From Bradyrhizobium rifense (GTDB taxonomy: Bacteria; Pseudomonadota; Alphaproteobacteria; Rhizobiales; Xanthobacteraceae): a DNA stretch of 64,000 nucleotides. The stretch covers positions 62,001 through 126,000 of the forward strand of contig NZ_VSSS01000051.1 of the NCBI RefSeq assembly GCF_008123425.1, written 5' to 3'. A program made the position numbers and the translations under genes. Position 1 is the first letter of the stretch; every line of letters begins with the position of its first letter. Under the pieces are notes generated by a model. That model worked only from the letters and a program-made list of their open reading frames with translations, was not told the DNA's origin and did not search any database. This document shows, in pieces, positions 42,224 to 51,974 of this stretch.

Positions 42224-44698
42224 TCACGTCCCGCGCGGCTTGACCCGCCGGGTGGGCGGCGCGCTTGCCGGATCCTCGGGCCAGGGATGGCGGGGATAGC
42301 GGCCGCGCATGTCGGAGCGGACCGCCGCGTAACTGCCGCGCCAAAAACCGGGGAGATCGCGCGTCACCTGCACCGGGCGCTGCGCCGGCGACAGCAGTTC
42401 CAGCACCAGCGGCACCTTGCCGGCGGCGATCGACGGATGGGTGTTGAGGCCGAACAATTCCTGGAGCCGCACGGCGATGGTCGGCCCCTGCTCGGCCTCG
42501 TAGTCGATCGCGAGCACGCTTCCCGTGGGCGCCTCGAAATGCGTCGGCGCCTCGCGGTCGAGCCGCGCGCGCATCTCCCACGGCAACAGCGCCATCAGCG
42601 CGTCGGAAAGATCGCCGGCGGAGATGTCCTTCAGTGCGATCTTGTCGTAGAGCGCCGGCACCAGCCAGTCGTCGCGCCGCGCGATCAACCCGTCGTCGGA
42701 GAGATCGGGCCAGCTATCGCCCTCGGCCTTGCGCAGGAACATGACGCGGTCGCGCCATTGCTTTGCGGCCTTCGACCAGGGCAGCCGGTCGAGGCCGGCG
42801 GCGATCAGCCCGTCCGCAAAGATGCGCGCGGTGCCTTCCGAGGGCGACACGGCAAGCGTAGCCTCGGACAGTGTGATCGCATGCAGCACGCGCTTGCGTC
42901 GCGCGCGCAGCGCCATCGCGCCGCGATCGAAGGAGATCTCGTCAGCCGTGTCGATATGCTCGGCGAAATGTCGCTCGATGTCGTCTTCGGCGATCTGCGC
43001 GGCGAGCAGGATGCGGCCGCTCGCGGCCGTTCCCGTCATCTCGCCGATCGCGATATAGGGGGCGCGGGCGAGCGAGGACGTCTGCTCCACCGCAGCCCCG
43101 CGGCCATTGGCGAGCACGAAACTGCCGTTGCCGCGGTTGCGCGCGACCCGATCCGGGAAGGCGTAAGCGAGCATCAGGCCGGTCGAGAGATCCTCCTGCG
43201 GGCCCGCCTTCTCTGACGCCGCCACCTGCGAGGCCCAGCGCCGCGCCAGATCGCGCGCACTTGCCGCCCGCGGCGAACGGTCGCGGCGGAACTGGTCACG
43301 CCGGTGCTCGAGATCGGCGCCGTCGCCGCCGAGTCCCCGCTCGGTGAGAATGGCCGCGATCTCGGCGGCTTCTTCGCCCGCGCCGGCGCGATGCGAATCC
43401 ACGATCATGCGCGCTAGCCGCGGCGGCAGCGCCAACGCACGCAGGCTCTTGCCTTCGGCGGTGATCCTACCATCAGCATCGATCGCATTGAGCTCGGAGA
43501 GCAGGCTTTTTGCCTCCTTCCACGCTGGCTGCGGCGGCGGATCGAGGAACGACAACGCGGCAGGGTCCGCAACGCCCCATTGCGCGAGATCGAGCACCAG
43601 CGAGGAGAGGTCGGCGCTCAAGATTTCCGGCTGGGTGTAGGGCGCGAGCGACGCCGTCTGCGGCTCGTCCCAGAGCCGGTAGCACACGCCGGGCTCGGTA
43701 CGGCCGGCGCGGCCGCGGCGCTGGTCGACTGCGGCACGCGCAGCGCGCACGGTCTCGAGCCGGGTCAGGCCGATGTCGGGCTCGTAACGCGGCACACGGG
43801 CGAGACCGGAATCGACGACGATGCGCACGCCTTCGATCGTGAGCGACGTCTCGGCGATCGAGGTCGCGAGCACCACCTTGCGCGTGCCCTTCGGCGCCGG
43901 CGCGATGGCACGGTCCTGCACGGCGGCATCGAGCGCGCCGAACAACGGCACGATTTCGATGCTGGCATCCTGTACGCGCTCACCGAGAAAATTCTGGGTG
44001 CGGCGGATTTCGGCGGCGCCCGGCAGGAAGGCGAGCACCGAACCGCCGTCGGCACGCAGGGCCGACGCGATCGCGTCCGCCATCTGCCGCTCGATCGGCG
44101 CATCCGCCTTGCGGCCGAGATAGCGGGTCTCCACCGGAAAGGCGCGGCCCTCGCTCTCGACGACGGGCGCATCGCCAAGCAGCCTTGCGACACGGGCGCC
44201 GTCGAGCGTGGCCGACATCACCAGGATGCGCAGATCCTCGCGCAAGCCCTGCTGCGCATCGCGCGCCAGCGCAAGCCCCATGTCGGCATCGAGCGAGCGT
44301 TCGTGGAATTCGTCGAACAGGACGGCGGCAATGCCCGAGAGCTCGGGATCGTCGAGGATCTGGCGGGTGAAAATGCCTTCGGTCACGACCTCGATGCGTG
44401 TGGCCCGCGAGATCTTCGAGCCGAAGCGGACGCGATAGCCGACGGTCTCGCCGGCGCGCTCGCCAAGCGACTTGGCCATGCGATCGGCGCTGGCGCGGGC
44501 CGCAATCCGCCGTGGCTCCAGCACGATGATCTTCTTGCCCTTTATCCATGGCGCATCGAGCAGCGCCAGCGGCACCCGCGTGGTCTTGCCGGCGCCCGGC
44601 GGGGCGACCAGCACGGCCGCGTTGTGCGCCTCCAGCGTGCGCGAGAGGTCGTCGAGCACGGCGTCGATTGGAAGGGGCGTATCGAAGCTGCGGGGCAA
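42224..44698 (-). CDS. hrpB: ATP-dependent RNA helicase HrpB
   Basis: Protein of 824 residues of the DEAH/RHA helicase family. Motif I APPGAGKTTRVPLALL, motif II LFDEFHERSLDADM (DEFH variant as in HrpB), motif III VMSATLDG, motif V LATSIAETSLTIEGV and motif VI QRRGRAGRTEPG. The HA2 and HrpB C-terminal domains follow (FWRGSYAAVRSDMRGRYPRH is the C-terminal HrpB signature). The biological role of HrpB is unclear. The product is cytoplasmic. Start ATG 44698, just after a repeat element in its leader. Confidence 0.95.
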   Translation of the reverse strand: MPRSFDTPLPIDAVLDDLSRTLEAHNAAVLVAPPGAGKTTRVPLALLDAPWIKGKKIIVLEPRRIAARASADRMAKSLGERAGETVGYRVRFGSKISRATRIEVVTEGIFTRQILDDPELSGIAAVLFDEFHERSLDADMGLALARDAQQGLREDLRILVMSATLDGARVARLLGDAPVVESEGRAFPVETRYLGRKADAPIERQMADAIASALRADGGSVLAFLPGAAEIRRTQNFLGERVQDASIEIVPLFGALDAAVQDRAIAPAPKGTRKVVLATSIAETSLTIEGVRIVVDSGLARVPRYEPDIGLTRLETVRAARAAVDQRRGRAGRTEPGVCYRLWDEPQTASLAPYTQPEILSADLSSLVLDLAQWGVADPAALSFLDPPPQPAWKEAKSLLSELNAIDADGRITAEGKSLRALALPPRLARMIVDSHRAGAGEEAAEIAAILTERGLGGDGADLEHRRDQFRRDRSPRAASARDLARRWASQVAASEKAGPQEDLSTGLMLAYAFPDRVARNRGNGSFVLANGRGAAVEQTSSLARAPYIAIGEMTGTAASGRILLAAQIAEDDIERHFAEHIDTADEISFDRGAMALRARRKRVLHAITLSEATLAVSPSEGTARIFADGLIAAGLDRLPWSKAAKQWRDRVMFLRKAEGDSWPDLSDDGLIARRDDWLVPALYDKIALKDISAGDLSDALMALLPWEMRARLDREAPTHFEAPTGSVLAIDYEAEQGPTIAVRLQELFGLNTHPSIAAGKVPLVLELLSPAQRPVQVTRDLPGFWRGSYAAVRSDMRGRYPRHPWPEDPASAPPTRRVKPRGT

Positions 44699-44706
44699 AA
44701 TCTCAG

Positions 44707-44808
44707 TCCGTCATCGTCCACGCGGGGCGGACGATCCAGTCAATTCAGATCCCGGCCATTCCGAAAATCTGTGCGTACTGGATACCCCGCCTTCGCGGGG
44801 TATGACAA
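44707..44808. repeat. Intergenic repeat, family E
   Basis: CCGTCATCGTCCACGCGGGG and GTACTGGATACCCCGCCTTC with the palindrome ACCCCGCCTTCGCGGGGT. A related element is at 47411-47540. It fills the gap between hrpB and the UDP-glucose dehydrogenase gene. Confidence 0.55.
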
Positions 44809-44821
44809 TCATATGTCGCTA

Positions 44822-46138
44822 TCAGCCCTTTACCGACGGCCGGCCAACGCTCTCGTAGGTGAAGCCGGCCGCACGCATGTCTTCGGGGCTGTAGATGTTG
44901 CGGAGGTCGACGACGACCGCTTGCGCCATGACGCTCTTCAGCCGGTCGAGATCGAGCCCGCGGAACTGCACCCATTCGGTGACGACGACAAGTGCATCGG
45001 CACCTTCAGCGCAGGAATAGGCATCCTCGCAATAGGTGATGCTGGGCAGCTCGCTCTTGGCCTGCTCCATCCCGACGGGATCGAAAGCCTTGACCTTCGC
45101 ACCCATGTCGATCAGGCCAGTGACCAGCGGGATCGACGGCGCATCGCGCATGTCATCCGTATCGGGCTTGAAGGTGAGGCCGAGCACCGCGATGGTCTTG
45201 CCGCGCAGGGAGCCGCCGAGCGCCTGGCTCACTTTCCGCGCCATCGCACGCTTGCGGTTCTCGTTGACGGCGAGAACGGATTCGACGATGCGCAGGCTCA
45301 CATCATAATCCTGCGCGATCTTGATCAGCGCCTTGGTGTCCTTCGGGAAGCAGGAGCCGCCGAAGCCGGGACCGGCATGCAGGAACTTGGTGCCGATGCG
45401 GTTGTCCAGGCCGATGCCGCGCGCGACCTCCTGCACGTTGGCGCCGACCTTTTCGGAGAGGTCCGCGATCTCGTTGATGAAGGTGATCTTGGTCGCGAGG
45501 AACGCATTCGCCGCGTATTTGATCATCTCGGCGGTACGGCGTTCCGTGAACATCAGCGGCGCCTGGTTCAGCGACAGCGGGCGATAGATGTCGCCCATCA
45601 CCTTGCGGCCGCGCTCGTCGGAGGTGCCGACGACGACGCGATCGGGGAATTTGAAGTCGCGGATCGCGGCGCCCTCGCGCAGGAACTCCGGATTGGAGGC
45701 GACGACGACGTCGGCCTTGGGATTGGCCTCGCGGATGATGCGCTCGACCTCGTCACCGGTACCGACCGGAACGGTCGACTTCGTCACCACGACGGTGAAG
45801 CCGGACAACGACTGCGCGATCTCCTTCGCGGCAGCGTAGACGTAGGAGAGATCGGCGTGGCCATCGCCGCGACGCGAGGGCGTGCCGACCGCGATGAACA
45901 CCGCGTCGGCATCCGCGACAGGCTTCGACAGGTCGGTGGTGAAGCTCAGGCGCTTGGCCTTCACATTGGTCGCGACCAGCTCGTCGAGGCCCGGCTCGTA
46001 GATCGGAATCTCGCCGCGATGAAGGCTAGCGATCTTCTTCTCGTCCTTGTCGACACAAATGACGTCGTGACCGAAATCCGCAAAGCAGGCTCCGGACACC
46101 AGTCCCACGTAACCCGTGCCGATCATCGCGATGCGCAT
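44822..46138 (-). CDS. ugd: UDP-glucose 6-dehydrogenase
   Basis: Protein of 438 residues. Oxidises UDP-glucose twice to UDP-glucuronate with NAD, a precursor for capsule and exopolysaccharide. N-terminal Rossmann domain MRIAMIGTGYVGLVSGACFA; NAD region VFIAVGTPSRRGDGHADLSY; central helix; catalytic cysteine in HAGPGFGGSCFPKDTKAL; C-terminal UDP domain KTIAVLGLTFKPDTDDMRDA. Length and motifs are standard for the bacterial TuaD/RkpK group. Confidence 0.96.
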   Translation of the reverse strand: MRIAMIGTGYVGLVSGACFADFGHDVICVDKDEKKIASLHRGEIPIYEPGLDELVATNVKAKRLSFTTDLSKPVADADAVFIAVGTPSRRGDGHADLSYVYAAAKEIAQSLSGFTVVVTKSTVPVGTGDEVERIIREANPKADVVVASNPEFLREGAAIRDFKFPDRVVVGTSDERGRKVMGDIYRPLSLNQAPLMFTERRTAEMIKYAANAFLATKITFINEIADLSEKVGANVQEVARGIGLDNRIGTKFLHAGPGFGGSCFPKDTKALIKIAQDYDVSLRIVESVLAVNENRKRAMARKVSQALGGSLRGKTIAVLGLTFKPDTDDMRDAPSIPLVTGLIDMGAKVKAFDPVGMEQAKSELPSITYCEDAYSCAEGADALVVVTEWVQFRGLDLDRLKSVMAQAVVVDLRNIYSPEDMRAAGFTYESVGRPSVKG

Positions 46139-46331
46139 GAAAATCCCTGTTTTGGCTTGGTTAACGAAACCCCAATCTGGGGCGGTTTAGCATTTTCCCG
46201 TCGGGAAGGAAGAGCCTGCACTCCAAAACCGGCACGCGATTTGTACCGGTAAAGAAGTCGGAAACCACAAAGCCCCACACTGCCCCACGCCCACACAGGA
46301 CCGGGCGGAACACGCCTCGAAACGGGACACC

Positions 46332-47399
46332 ATGGCATCATCAGGCACAATCGCCGCGAGCGAGGGCACCAGGGGCCCGGCTGCTGCGCGTGTCGATTGG
46401 GTCGACTATGCCAAGGGCATCTGCATCGTCATGGTCGTGATGATGCATTCGGTGCTGGGGGTCGAGCTCGCCGCCGGCGAGACCGGTTTCATGCATGTCC
46501 TGGTGGCCTTTGCGAAGCCGTTCCGAATGCCGGACTTCTTCCTGATTTCGGGCCTGTTCCTGCCGCTGGTGATCGATCGGGACTGGCGAACCTATCTCGA
46601 CCGCAAGGTGGTGCATTTCGCTTATTTCTATGTCGTCTGGGTGACAATCCAGTTTGGCTTCAAGGCGCCTGCTTTCGCGGCCGAAACCAGCTGGCGGGAC
46701 GCTGGCCTGCTCTATCTCGAATCCTTCATCGAGCCGTTCGGCACGCTCTGGTTCATCTACCTGCTGCCGATCTTCTTCGCCGTCACAAAACTGACACGAC
46801 GAATCCCCGCACCGGCGATCTGGCTCGTGGCGGCCGCGCTGGAGACGGCGCGCATCACAATCGGCTGGACTGCGATCGACGAGTTCTGTGCGCGCTTCGT
46901 CTATTTCTATTCGGGCTATCTGTTCGCGCCTTATGTGTTCGCGCTATCGGATCGCGCACGCAGCCATCCCGCGCTGGCGCTCGTAGCGCTCGCGAGTTGG
47001 GCGCTGGTCAATGCCGGCCTCGTCGCATTCGGCGCCAGCGAATGGAAGATCGTGTCGCTCGTGCTCGGCTTCGCCGGCGCGTGCGCCATCATCACGTCCG
47101 GCACGCTGCTCGCGCGCGCGCATTGGTGCAACTTCTTGCGCTTCTGCGGCGAGCATTCGCTCGTGATCTACCTCGCCTTCTTCCTGCCGATGGCGGCTAC
47201 GCGCACGCTGCTCCTGCGCACCGGAATCATCCACGACATCGGCACGGTGTCGCTGATCGTCACCATCGTCGGCGTGCTCGGATCGCTCGCGATCTGGCCG
47301 ATCGCACTGCGACTGCACGCCGACTTCCTGTTCGAACGGCCGGATGCGTTCTGGATCGCGCCGAAGAAGGCCGGCCCGGTGCTGCAGGCGGCGGAGTGA
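46332..47399 (+). CDS. Acyltransferase-3 family membrane protein
   Basis: Protein of 355 residues with about ten membrane helices. The start RVDWVDYAKGICIVMVVMMH, with MMHSVLG, then MPDFFLISGLFLP and TLWFIYLLPIFFAV, is the acyltransferase-3 pattern with the conserved His. RDWRTYLDRKVVHF gives the loop arginines. Such proteins O-acetylate or O-acylate surface sugars or membrane molecules. It is divergent from ugd over a 193-base gap in which nothing else was recognised. Acceptor unknown. Confidence 0.85.
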   Translation: MASSGTIAASEGTRGPAAARVDWVDYAKGICIVMVVMMHSVLGVELAAGETGFMHVLVAFAKPFRMPDFFLISGLFLPLVIDRDWRTYLDRKVVHFAYFYVVWVTIQFGFKAPAFAAETSWRDAGLLYLESFIEPFGTLWFIYLLPIFFAVTKLTRRIPAPAIWLVAAALETARITIGWTAIDEFCARFVYFYSGYLFAPYVFALSDRARSHPALALVALASWALVNAGLVAFGASEWKIVSLVLGFAGACAIITSGTLLARAHWCNFLRFCGEHSLVIYLAFFLPMAATRTLLLRTGIIHDIGTVSLIVTIVGVLGSLAIWPIALRLHADFLFERPDAFWIAPKKAGPVLQAAE

Positions 47400-47410
47400 T
47401 CCATTCGCTG

Positions 47411-47540
47411 TCGTCGCCCGGCCTTATGCGCAATTGCGCATCAGGACCGGGCGACCCAGTATTCCAGAGACAGCAGTTATTGACCGATAGGCCGCGGCGT
47501 ACTGGATTCCCCGCTTTCGCAGGGAATGACAGCGGGGGAT
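47411..47540. repeat. Intergenic repeat, family E
   Basis: GTCGCCCGGCCTTATGCGCA and TGCGCATCAGGACCGGGCGAC form a long imperfect stem around GCGCAATTGCGC. Next comes GTACTGGATTCCCCGCTTTC with GCAGGGAATGACAGCGGGGG, like 44707-44808. It lies ahead of polA. Confidence 0.55.
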
Positions 47541-47611
47541 AGCGGCGCCATCGGCCCAAAAATCCCCTTCCCAAGGCTGTCAAAGCCCGCGAAAATTCAT
47601 ACATTGCGGCC

Positions 47612-50600
47612 ATGCCCAAAACATCCCCGAAGACCTCCGCCAAAGCCGATACCAAACCCGCTGCGACAGCTGCTGCCAAACCGGTCGCGGCGAAGGCGGC
47701 CGGCAAGGGCGACCACATCTTCCTGGTCGACGGTTCCGGCTACATCTTCCGCGCCTATCACGCGCTGCCGCCACTGAACCGCAAGTCCGACGGGCTTCAG
47801 GTCAATGCCGTGCTGGGTTTCTGCAACATGCTGTGGAAGCTGCTGCGCGACATGCCTGCCGACAACCGGCCGACGCATCTGGCCATCGTGTTCGACAAGT
47901 CCGAGGTCACATTCCGCAACAAGATCTATCCCGAGTACAAGGCGCACCGGCCGCCGGCGCCGGACGATCTGATCCCGCAATTCGCGCTGATCCGCGAGGC
48001 CGTGCGCGCCTTCGACCTGCCCTGCCTGGAGCAGGGCGGCTTCGAGGCCGACGATCTCATCGCGACCTACGCGCGGCAGGCCAGCGAGCGCGGCGCCACC
48101 ACCACCATCGTGTCCTCCGACAAGGACCTGATGCAGCTCGTGAACGACAAGATCACGATGTACGACACCATGAAGGATCGCCGTATCGGCATCCCCGAGG
48201 TGATCGAGAAGTTCGGCGTGCCGCCGGAGAAGGTGATCGAGGTGCAGGCGCTGGCCGGCGACTCCACCGACAACGTGCCTGGCGTCCCCGGCATCGGCAT
48301 CAAGACCGCAGCGCAGCTGATCGTCGAATATGGCGATCTCGAGCAGTTGTTGTTCCGCGCCACCGAGATCAAGCAGCCGAAGCGCCGCGAGGCGCTGATC
48401 GAGAATGCGGAGAAGGCGCGGATCTCGCGACAACTGGTGCTGCTCGACGACAAGGTCGAGCTCGAGGTGCCGCTGGACGATCTCGCCGTTCACGAGCCCG
48501 ACGCGCGAAAACTGGTCGCGTTCCTGAAGGCGATGGAATTTTCCACACTGACGCGCCGCGTCGCCGACTATTCGCAGATCGATCCCGCCAATGTCGATGC
48601 TGACGTGAGCAACAGCAGCGGCGCGAGAGGTGGCGACGGCGCGAAGGCAACATCGACCGAAACATCCGGCGATCTCTTTGCCGCTCCTGCGGCCGTCGCC
48701 AAGGGCGGCGACAAGGGTGACAAATCCGCAAGCCTGAAGGGCGCGCCGATCTCGCTCGCGGCAGCGCGCGAGGAGGCGCTGCGCAAGCTGCCGGTCGACC
48801 GGGCCAAATACCAGACCATCAAGACGCTCGCCGAGCTGAACGGCTTCATCGCGCGCATCCATGATGCCGGCCATGTCGCGATCGAGATCAAGGCCAACTC
48901 CATCGATCCGATGCAGGCCGATCTCTGCGGCGTCGCGCTGGCGCTGGCGCCGAACGAGGCCTGCTATGTGCCGCTGGCGCACAAGCAATCCGGCGGTGGG
49001 GCGGGCCTGTTCGACGCGGGCCTCGCAGCCGATCAGGTCAAGCACACCGAGGCGATCGAGGCGCTGCGGCCGGTGCTGGAATCAGCGGGCGTCCTCAAGA
49101 TCGGCTTCGACGTCAAATTCGCCACCGTGATGCTGGCGCAGCACGGCATCACCTTGCGCAACGCCGACGATGCAAAACTGATCTCCTACGTGCTCGACGC
49201 CGGCCGCGGCTCGCATGAGCTGGACTCGCTCTCCGAGCGCTGGTTCGGCCATGCCATGCTGAAAGAGAGCGAGCTGCTCGGCAGCGGCAAGGGCAAGATC
49301 ACCTTCGACCAGGTGCCGATCGACAAGGCCGTGCCGTTGTCGGCCGAAGGCGCCGACATGGCCTTGCGCGTCTGGCGTGTGCTGAAGCCGCGCCTCGTCG
49401 CCGAGCACATGACCGCTGTCTATGAGACGCTGGAGCGGCCTCTCGTGTCGGTGCTCGCGCGCATGGAGCGGCGCGGCATCTCGATCGACCGCCAGGTGCT
49501 GTCGCGTCTCTCCGGCGACTTCGCCCAGACCGCCGCGCGGGTCGAGGCCGAGATCCAGGAGATCGCGGGCGAGCCCGTCAATGTCGGCAGCCCCAAGCAG
49601 ATCGGCGATATCCTGTTCGGCAAGATGGGACTATCAGGCGGCACCAAGACCAAGACCGGCGCGTGGTCGACCACCGCGCAGGTGCTGGATGAGCTCGCCG
49701 AGCAGGGCCACGATTTTCCGCGGAAGATTCTGGAGTGGCGCCAGGTCTCGAAACTGAAATCGACCTACACCGACGCGCTGCCGACCTACGTCAATCCCCA
49801 GACCCATCGCGTGCACACGACCTACGCGCTGGCCGCGACCACCACGGGCCGGCTGTCGTCGAACGAGCCGAATTTGCAGAACATTCCGGTCCGCACCGAG
49901 GACGGCCGGAAAATCCGGCGCGCCTTCATCGCGACGCCGGGCCACAAGCTGGTCTCCGCCGACTATTCGCAGATCGAGCTGCGGCTGCTGGCGGAGATCG
50001 CCGACATTCCCGTGCTGAAGCAGGCCTTCCGCGACGGCCTCGACATTCACGCGATGACCGCATCGGAAATGTTCGGCGTGCCGATCAAGGGCATGCCGAG
50101 CGAGATCCGCCGCCGCGCCAAGGCGATCAATTTCGGCATCATCTACGGCATCTCGGCGTTCGGCCTCGCCAACCAGCTCGGCATCGCCCGAGAAGAAGCG
50201 TCGGCCTACATCAAGAAGTACTTTGAGCGCTTCCCCGGCATCCGCGCCTATATGGACGAGACGCGCGATTTCTGCCGGAGCCACGGCTACGTCACCACGC
50301 TGTTCGGCCGCAAGTGCCACTATCCCGACATCAAGGCCTCGAACGCCTCGGTGCGCGCCTTCAACGAGCGCGCCGCGATCAACGCGCGCCTTCAGGGCAC
50401 CGCCGCCGACATCATCCGCCGCGCCATGACGCGGGTGGAGGACGCGCTCGCCGAGAAAAAACTCTCGGCGCAGATGCTGCTCCAGGTGCATGACGAATTG
50501 ATCTTCGAGGTACCGGACGCCGAGGTCGAGAAGACGCTTCCCGTCGTGCAGCACGTCATGCAGGACGCGCCGTTCCCGGCCGTGCTGCTGTCGGTGCCGC

Positions 50601-50647
50601 TACATGTCGACGCGCGCGCGGCCACGAACTGGGACGAGGCACACTGA
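47612..50647 (+). CDS. polA: DNA polymerase I (5'-3' exonuclease, degenerate proofreading domain, polymerase)
   Basis: Protein of 1011 residues. An Ala/Lys-rich head is followed by the FEN-type 5'-3' exonuclease (about 35-320: FLVDGSGYIFRAYHALPP, FEADDLIATYAR, VPGVPGIGIKTAAQLI). A linker leads to a 3'-5' exonuclease-like domain (about 410-590) and the polymerase domain (TTGRLSSNEPNLQNIPVRTE, SADYSQIELRLLAEIADIPV, RRAKAINFGIIYGISAFGL, LLQVHDELIFEVPD). In the proofreading domain the D-x-E motif reads AIEIKANSID and the exo II Asp is Ala (KIGFDVKFATVML), so editing is probably lost. Gap repair and primer removal role. Confidence 0.97.
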   Translation: MPKTSPKTSAKADTKPAATAAAKPVAAKAAGKGDHIFLVDGSGYIFRAYHALPPLNRKSDGLQVNAVLGFCNMLWKLLRDMPADNRPTHLAIVFDKSEVTFRNKIYPEYKAHRPPAPDDLIPQFALIREAVRAFDLPCLEQGGFEADDLIATYARQASERGATTTIVSSDKDLMQLVNDKITMYDTMKDRRIGIPEVIEKFGVPPEKVIEVQALAGDSTDNVPGVPGIGIKTAAQLIVEYGDLEQLLFRATEIKQPKRREALIENAEKARISRQLVLLDDKVELEVPLDDLAVHEPDARKLVAFLKAMEFSTLTRRVADYSQIDPANVDADVSNSSGARGGDGAKATSTETSGDLFAAPAAVAKGGDKGDKSASLKGAPISLAAAREEALRKLPVDRAKYQTIKTLAELNGFIARIHDAGHVAIEIKANSIDPMQADLCGVALALAPNEACYVPLAHKQSGGGAGLFDAGLAADQVKHTEAIEALRPVLESAGVLKIGFDVKFATVMLAQHGITLRNADDAKLISYVLDAGRGSHELDSLSERWFGHAMLKESELLGSGKGKITFDQVPIDKAVPLSAEGADMALRVWRVLKPRLVAEHMTAVYETLERPLVSVLARMERRGISIDRQVLSRLSGDFAQTAARVEAEIQEIAGEPVNVGSPKQIGDILFGKMGLSGGTKTKTGAWSTTAQVLDELAEQGHDFPRKILEWRQVSKLKSTYTDALPTYVNPQTHRVHTTYALAATTTGRLSSNEPNLQNIPVRTEDGRKIRRAFIATPGHKLVSADYSQIELRLLAEIADIPVLKQAFRDGLDIHAMTASEMFGVPIKGMPSEIRRRAKAINFGIIYGISAFGLANQLGIAREEASAYIKKYFERFPGIRAYMDETRDFCRSHGYVTTLFGRKCHYPDIKASNASVRAFNERAAINARLQGTAADIIRRAMTRVEDALAEKKLSAQMLLQVHDELIFEVPDAEVEKTLPVVQHVMQDAPFPAVLLSVPLHVDARAATNWDEAH

Positions 50648-50658
50648 CGGCCGTCCCT

Positions 50659-51198
50659 ATGAAGATCGCCGCCATCTCCGGCAGCCTGCGGGCGGGGTCG
50701 AGCAATACCGCGATACTGCGCGCAGCCGCACGGCTTGCGCCCGCTGGTGTCGAGGTAATCCTGTTCGAGGGAATTGCGGACCTGCCCTTCTTCAATCCGG
50801 ATCTCGATGGCGAGGATGTGCCTGCTCCGGTCGGCACGATGCGCGCGCTGATTGGGAGCGTCGATGGCCTCCTGATCTCGAGCCCCGAATATGCCCGCGG
50901 CGTCGCCGGCGTGCTGAAGAACGCGCTCGACTGGCTGGTCGGCAGCCATGAATTTCCCGACAAGCCCGTCGCCTTGATCAACACATCGCCGCGCGCAACG
51001 CATGCGCTGGCCGCGCTGACATTGACGCTGGAGACGATGTCGGCCCGGCTCGCTACGGAGGCCTGCGTGACGCTGCCGCTGCTCGGCGGCGCCTGGGATG
51101 AGCACAGCATTACCGCCGATCCCGCACTTGCGGAGCCATTGCGTTTGGCGATGGAGCGCTTCGCGGTATTCATCCGCAGCCTGCGGGCTGATACGTAA
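50659..51198 (+). CDS. NADPH-dependent FMN reductase-like flavoprotein
   Basis: Protein of 179 residues with a flavodoxin-like fold: MKIAAISGSLRAGSSNTAIL holds the flavin phosphate loop (G-S-L-R-x-x-S-x-N). ADLPFFNPDLDGEDVPAPVG and LLISSPEYARGVAGVLKNAL, completed by DWL, are the conserved NADPH/FMN signature of this reductase family (azoreductase/chromate-reductase relatives). The family reduces flavin, quinones or chromate; specificity unknown. Twelve bases after polA, so it may share its transcript. Confidence 0.9.
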   Translation: MKIAAISGSLRAGSSNTAILRAAARLAPAGVEVILFEGIADLPFFNPDLDGEDVPAPVGTMRALIGSVDGLLISSPEYARGVAGVLKNALDWLVGSHEFPDKPVALINTSPRATHALAALTLTLETMSARLATEACVTLPLLGGAWDEHSITADPALAEPLRLAMERFAVFIRSLRADT

Positions 51199-51282
51199 AT
51201 GAATTGTCCTCCGTGCAATTGCGCGATGGCCTGACCGCGCCACGCATATTAGAACCGGCGCATCCCCCGCATCGGTTCACTC

Positions 51283-51918
51283 ATGCCCCACACCTCCGCC
51301 TTGTTCGGCTTCGGTCTCGTCTGCCTCGGTCTCGTGCTCACGCCCGGGCCGAACATGATCTATCTGATCTCGCGTTCGATCACGCAGGGGCCGGCGGCCG
51401 GTATCGTCTCTCTCGGCGGCGTAGCGCTGGGTTTCGTGTTCTACATGCTGTGCGCGGCGTTCGGCATCACGGCGCTGCTGCTTGCGATTCCCTTCGCCTA
51501 TGACGCGCTGCGCTTTGCCGGCGCCGGCTACATGCTGTGGCTCGCCTGGCAGGCCGTGAAACCGGGCGGGCGCTCGCCGTTCCAGGTGAAGAAGCTTTCG
51601 ATCGACAGCCCGCGCAGATTATTCGCGATGGGGCTCGTCACCAATTTGCTCAATCCGAAGATCGCGATGCTGTACCTGGCGCTGCTGCCGCAGTTCATCG
51701 ATCCCACGGCCGGCAGCGTGCTGGCGCAGTCGGTGGTGCTGGGCGCGATCCAGGTCGCGCTCAGCGTCAGCGTCAATGCGATCATCGCGCTCGGAGCCGG
51801 ATCGATCGCGCTGTTCCTGGCGAGCCGGCCGAGCTGGATGCGGGTGCAGCGCTGGCTGATGGGCACGGTGCTCGCCGGGCTTGCGGTCAGGATGGCGGTC
51901 GAGGCGCGGAAGGTGTGA
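51283..51918 (+). CDS. LysE/RhtB-family amino acid exporter
   Basis: Protein of 211 residues with six predicted helices. Start FGFGLVCLGLVLTPGPNMIY contains the family signature (TPGPN), followed by SRSITQGPAAGIVSLGGVAL and LGFVFY. GLVTNLLNPKIAMLYLALLP, then QFIDPTAG, is the second conserved block. Members export lysine, threonine, homoserine or related compounds from the cytoplasm. The substrate is not readable. ATG 51283. Confidence 0.92.
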   Translation: MPHTSALFGFGLVCLGLVLTPGPNMIYLISRSITQGPAAGIVSLGGVALGFVFYMLCAAFGITALLLAIPFAYDALRFAGAGYMLWLAWQAVKPGGRSPFQVKKLSIDSPRRLFAMGLVTNLLNPKIAMLYLALLPQFIDPTAGSVLAQSVVLGAIQVALSVSVNAIIALGAGSIALFLASRPSWMRVQRWLMGTVLAGLAVRMAVEARKV

Positions 51919-51923
51919 TGGTG

Positions 51924-51970
51924 CTCTTCCTTAACCTCTCCCCGTAAGAACGGAGCGAGGGAGAAGAGGA
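51924..51970. repeat. Intergenic inverted repeat, family B (short copy)
   Basis: CTCTTCCTTAACCTCTCCCC and CGGAGCGAGGGAGAAGAGG pair around GTAAGAA. It sits between the converging exporter and GST genes and could end both transcripts. Confidence 0.6.
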
Positions 51971-51974
51971 AACC

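Noticed and set aside
43580..46252. 890-codon plus-strand frame spanning the hrpB and ugd region
   Set aside because: It crosses two real minus-strand genes and the intergenic repeat between them; low-complexity translation.
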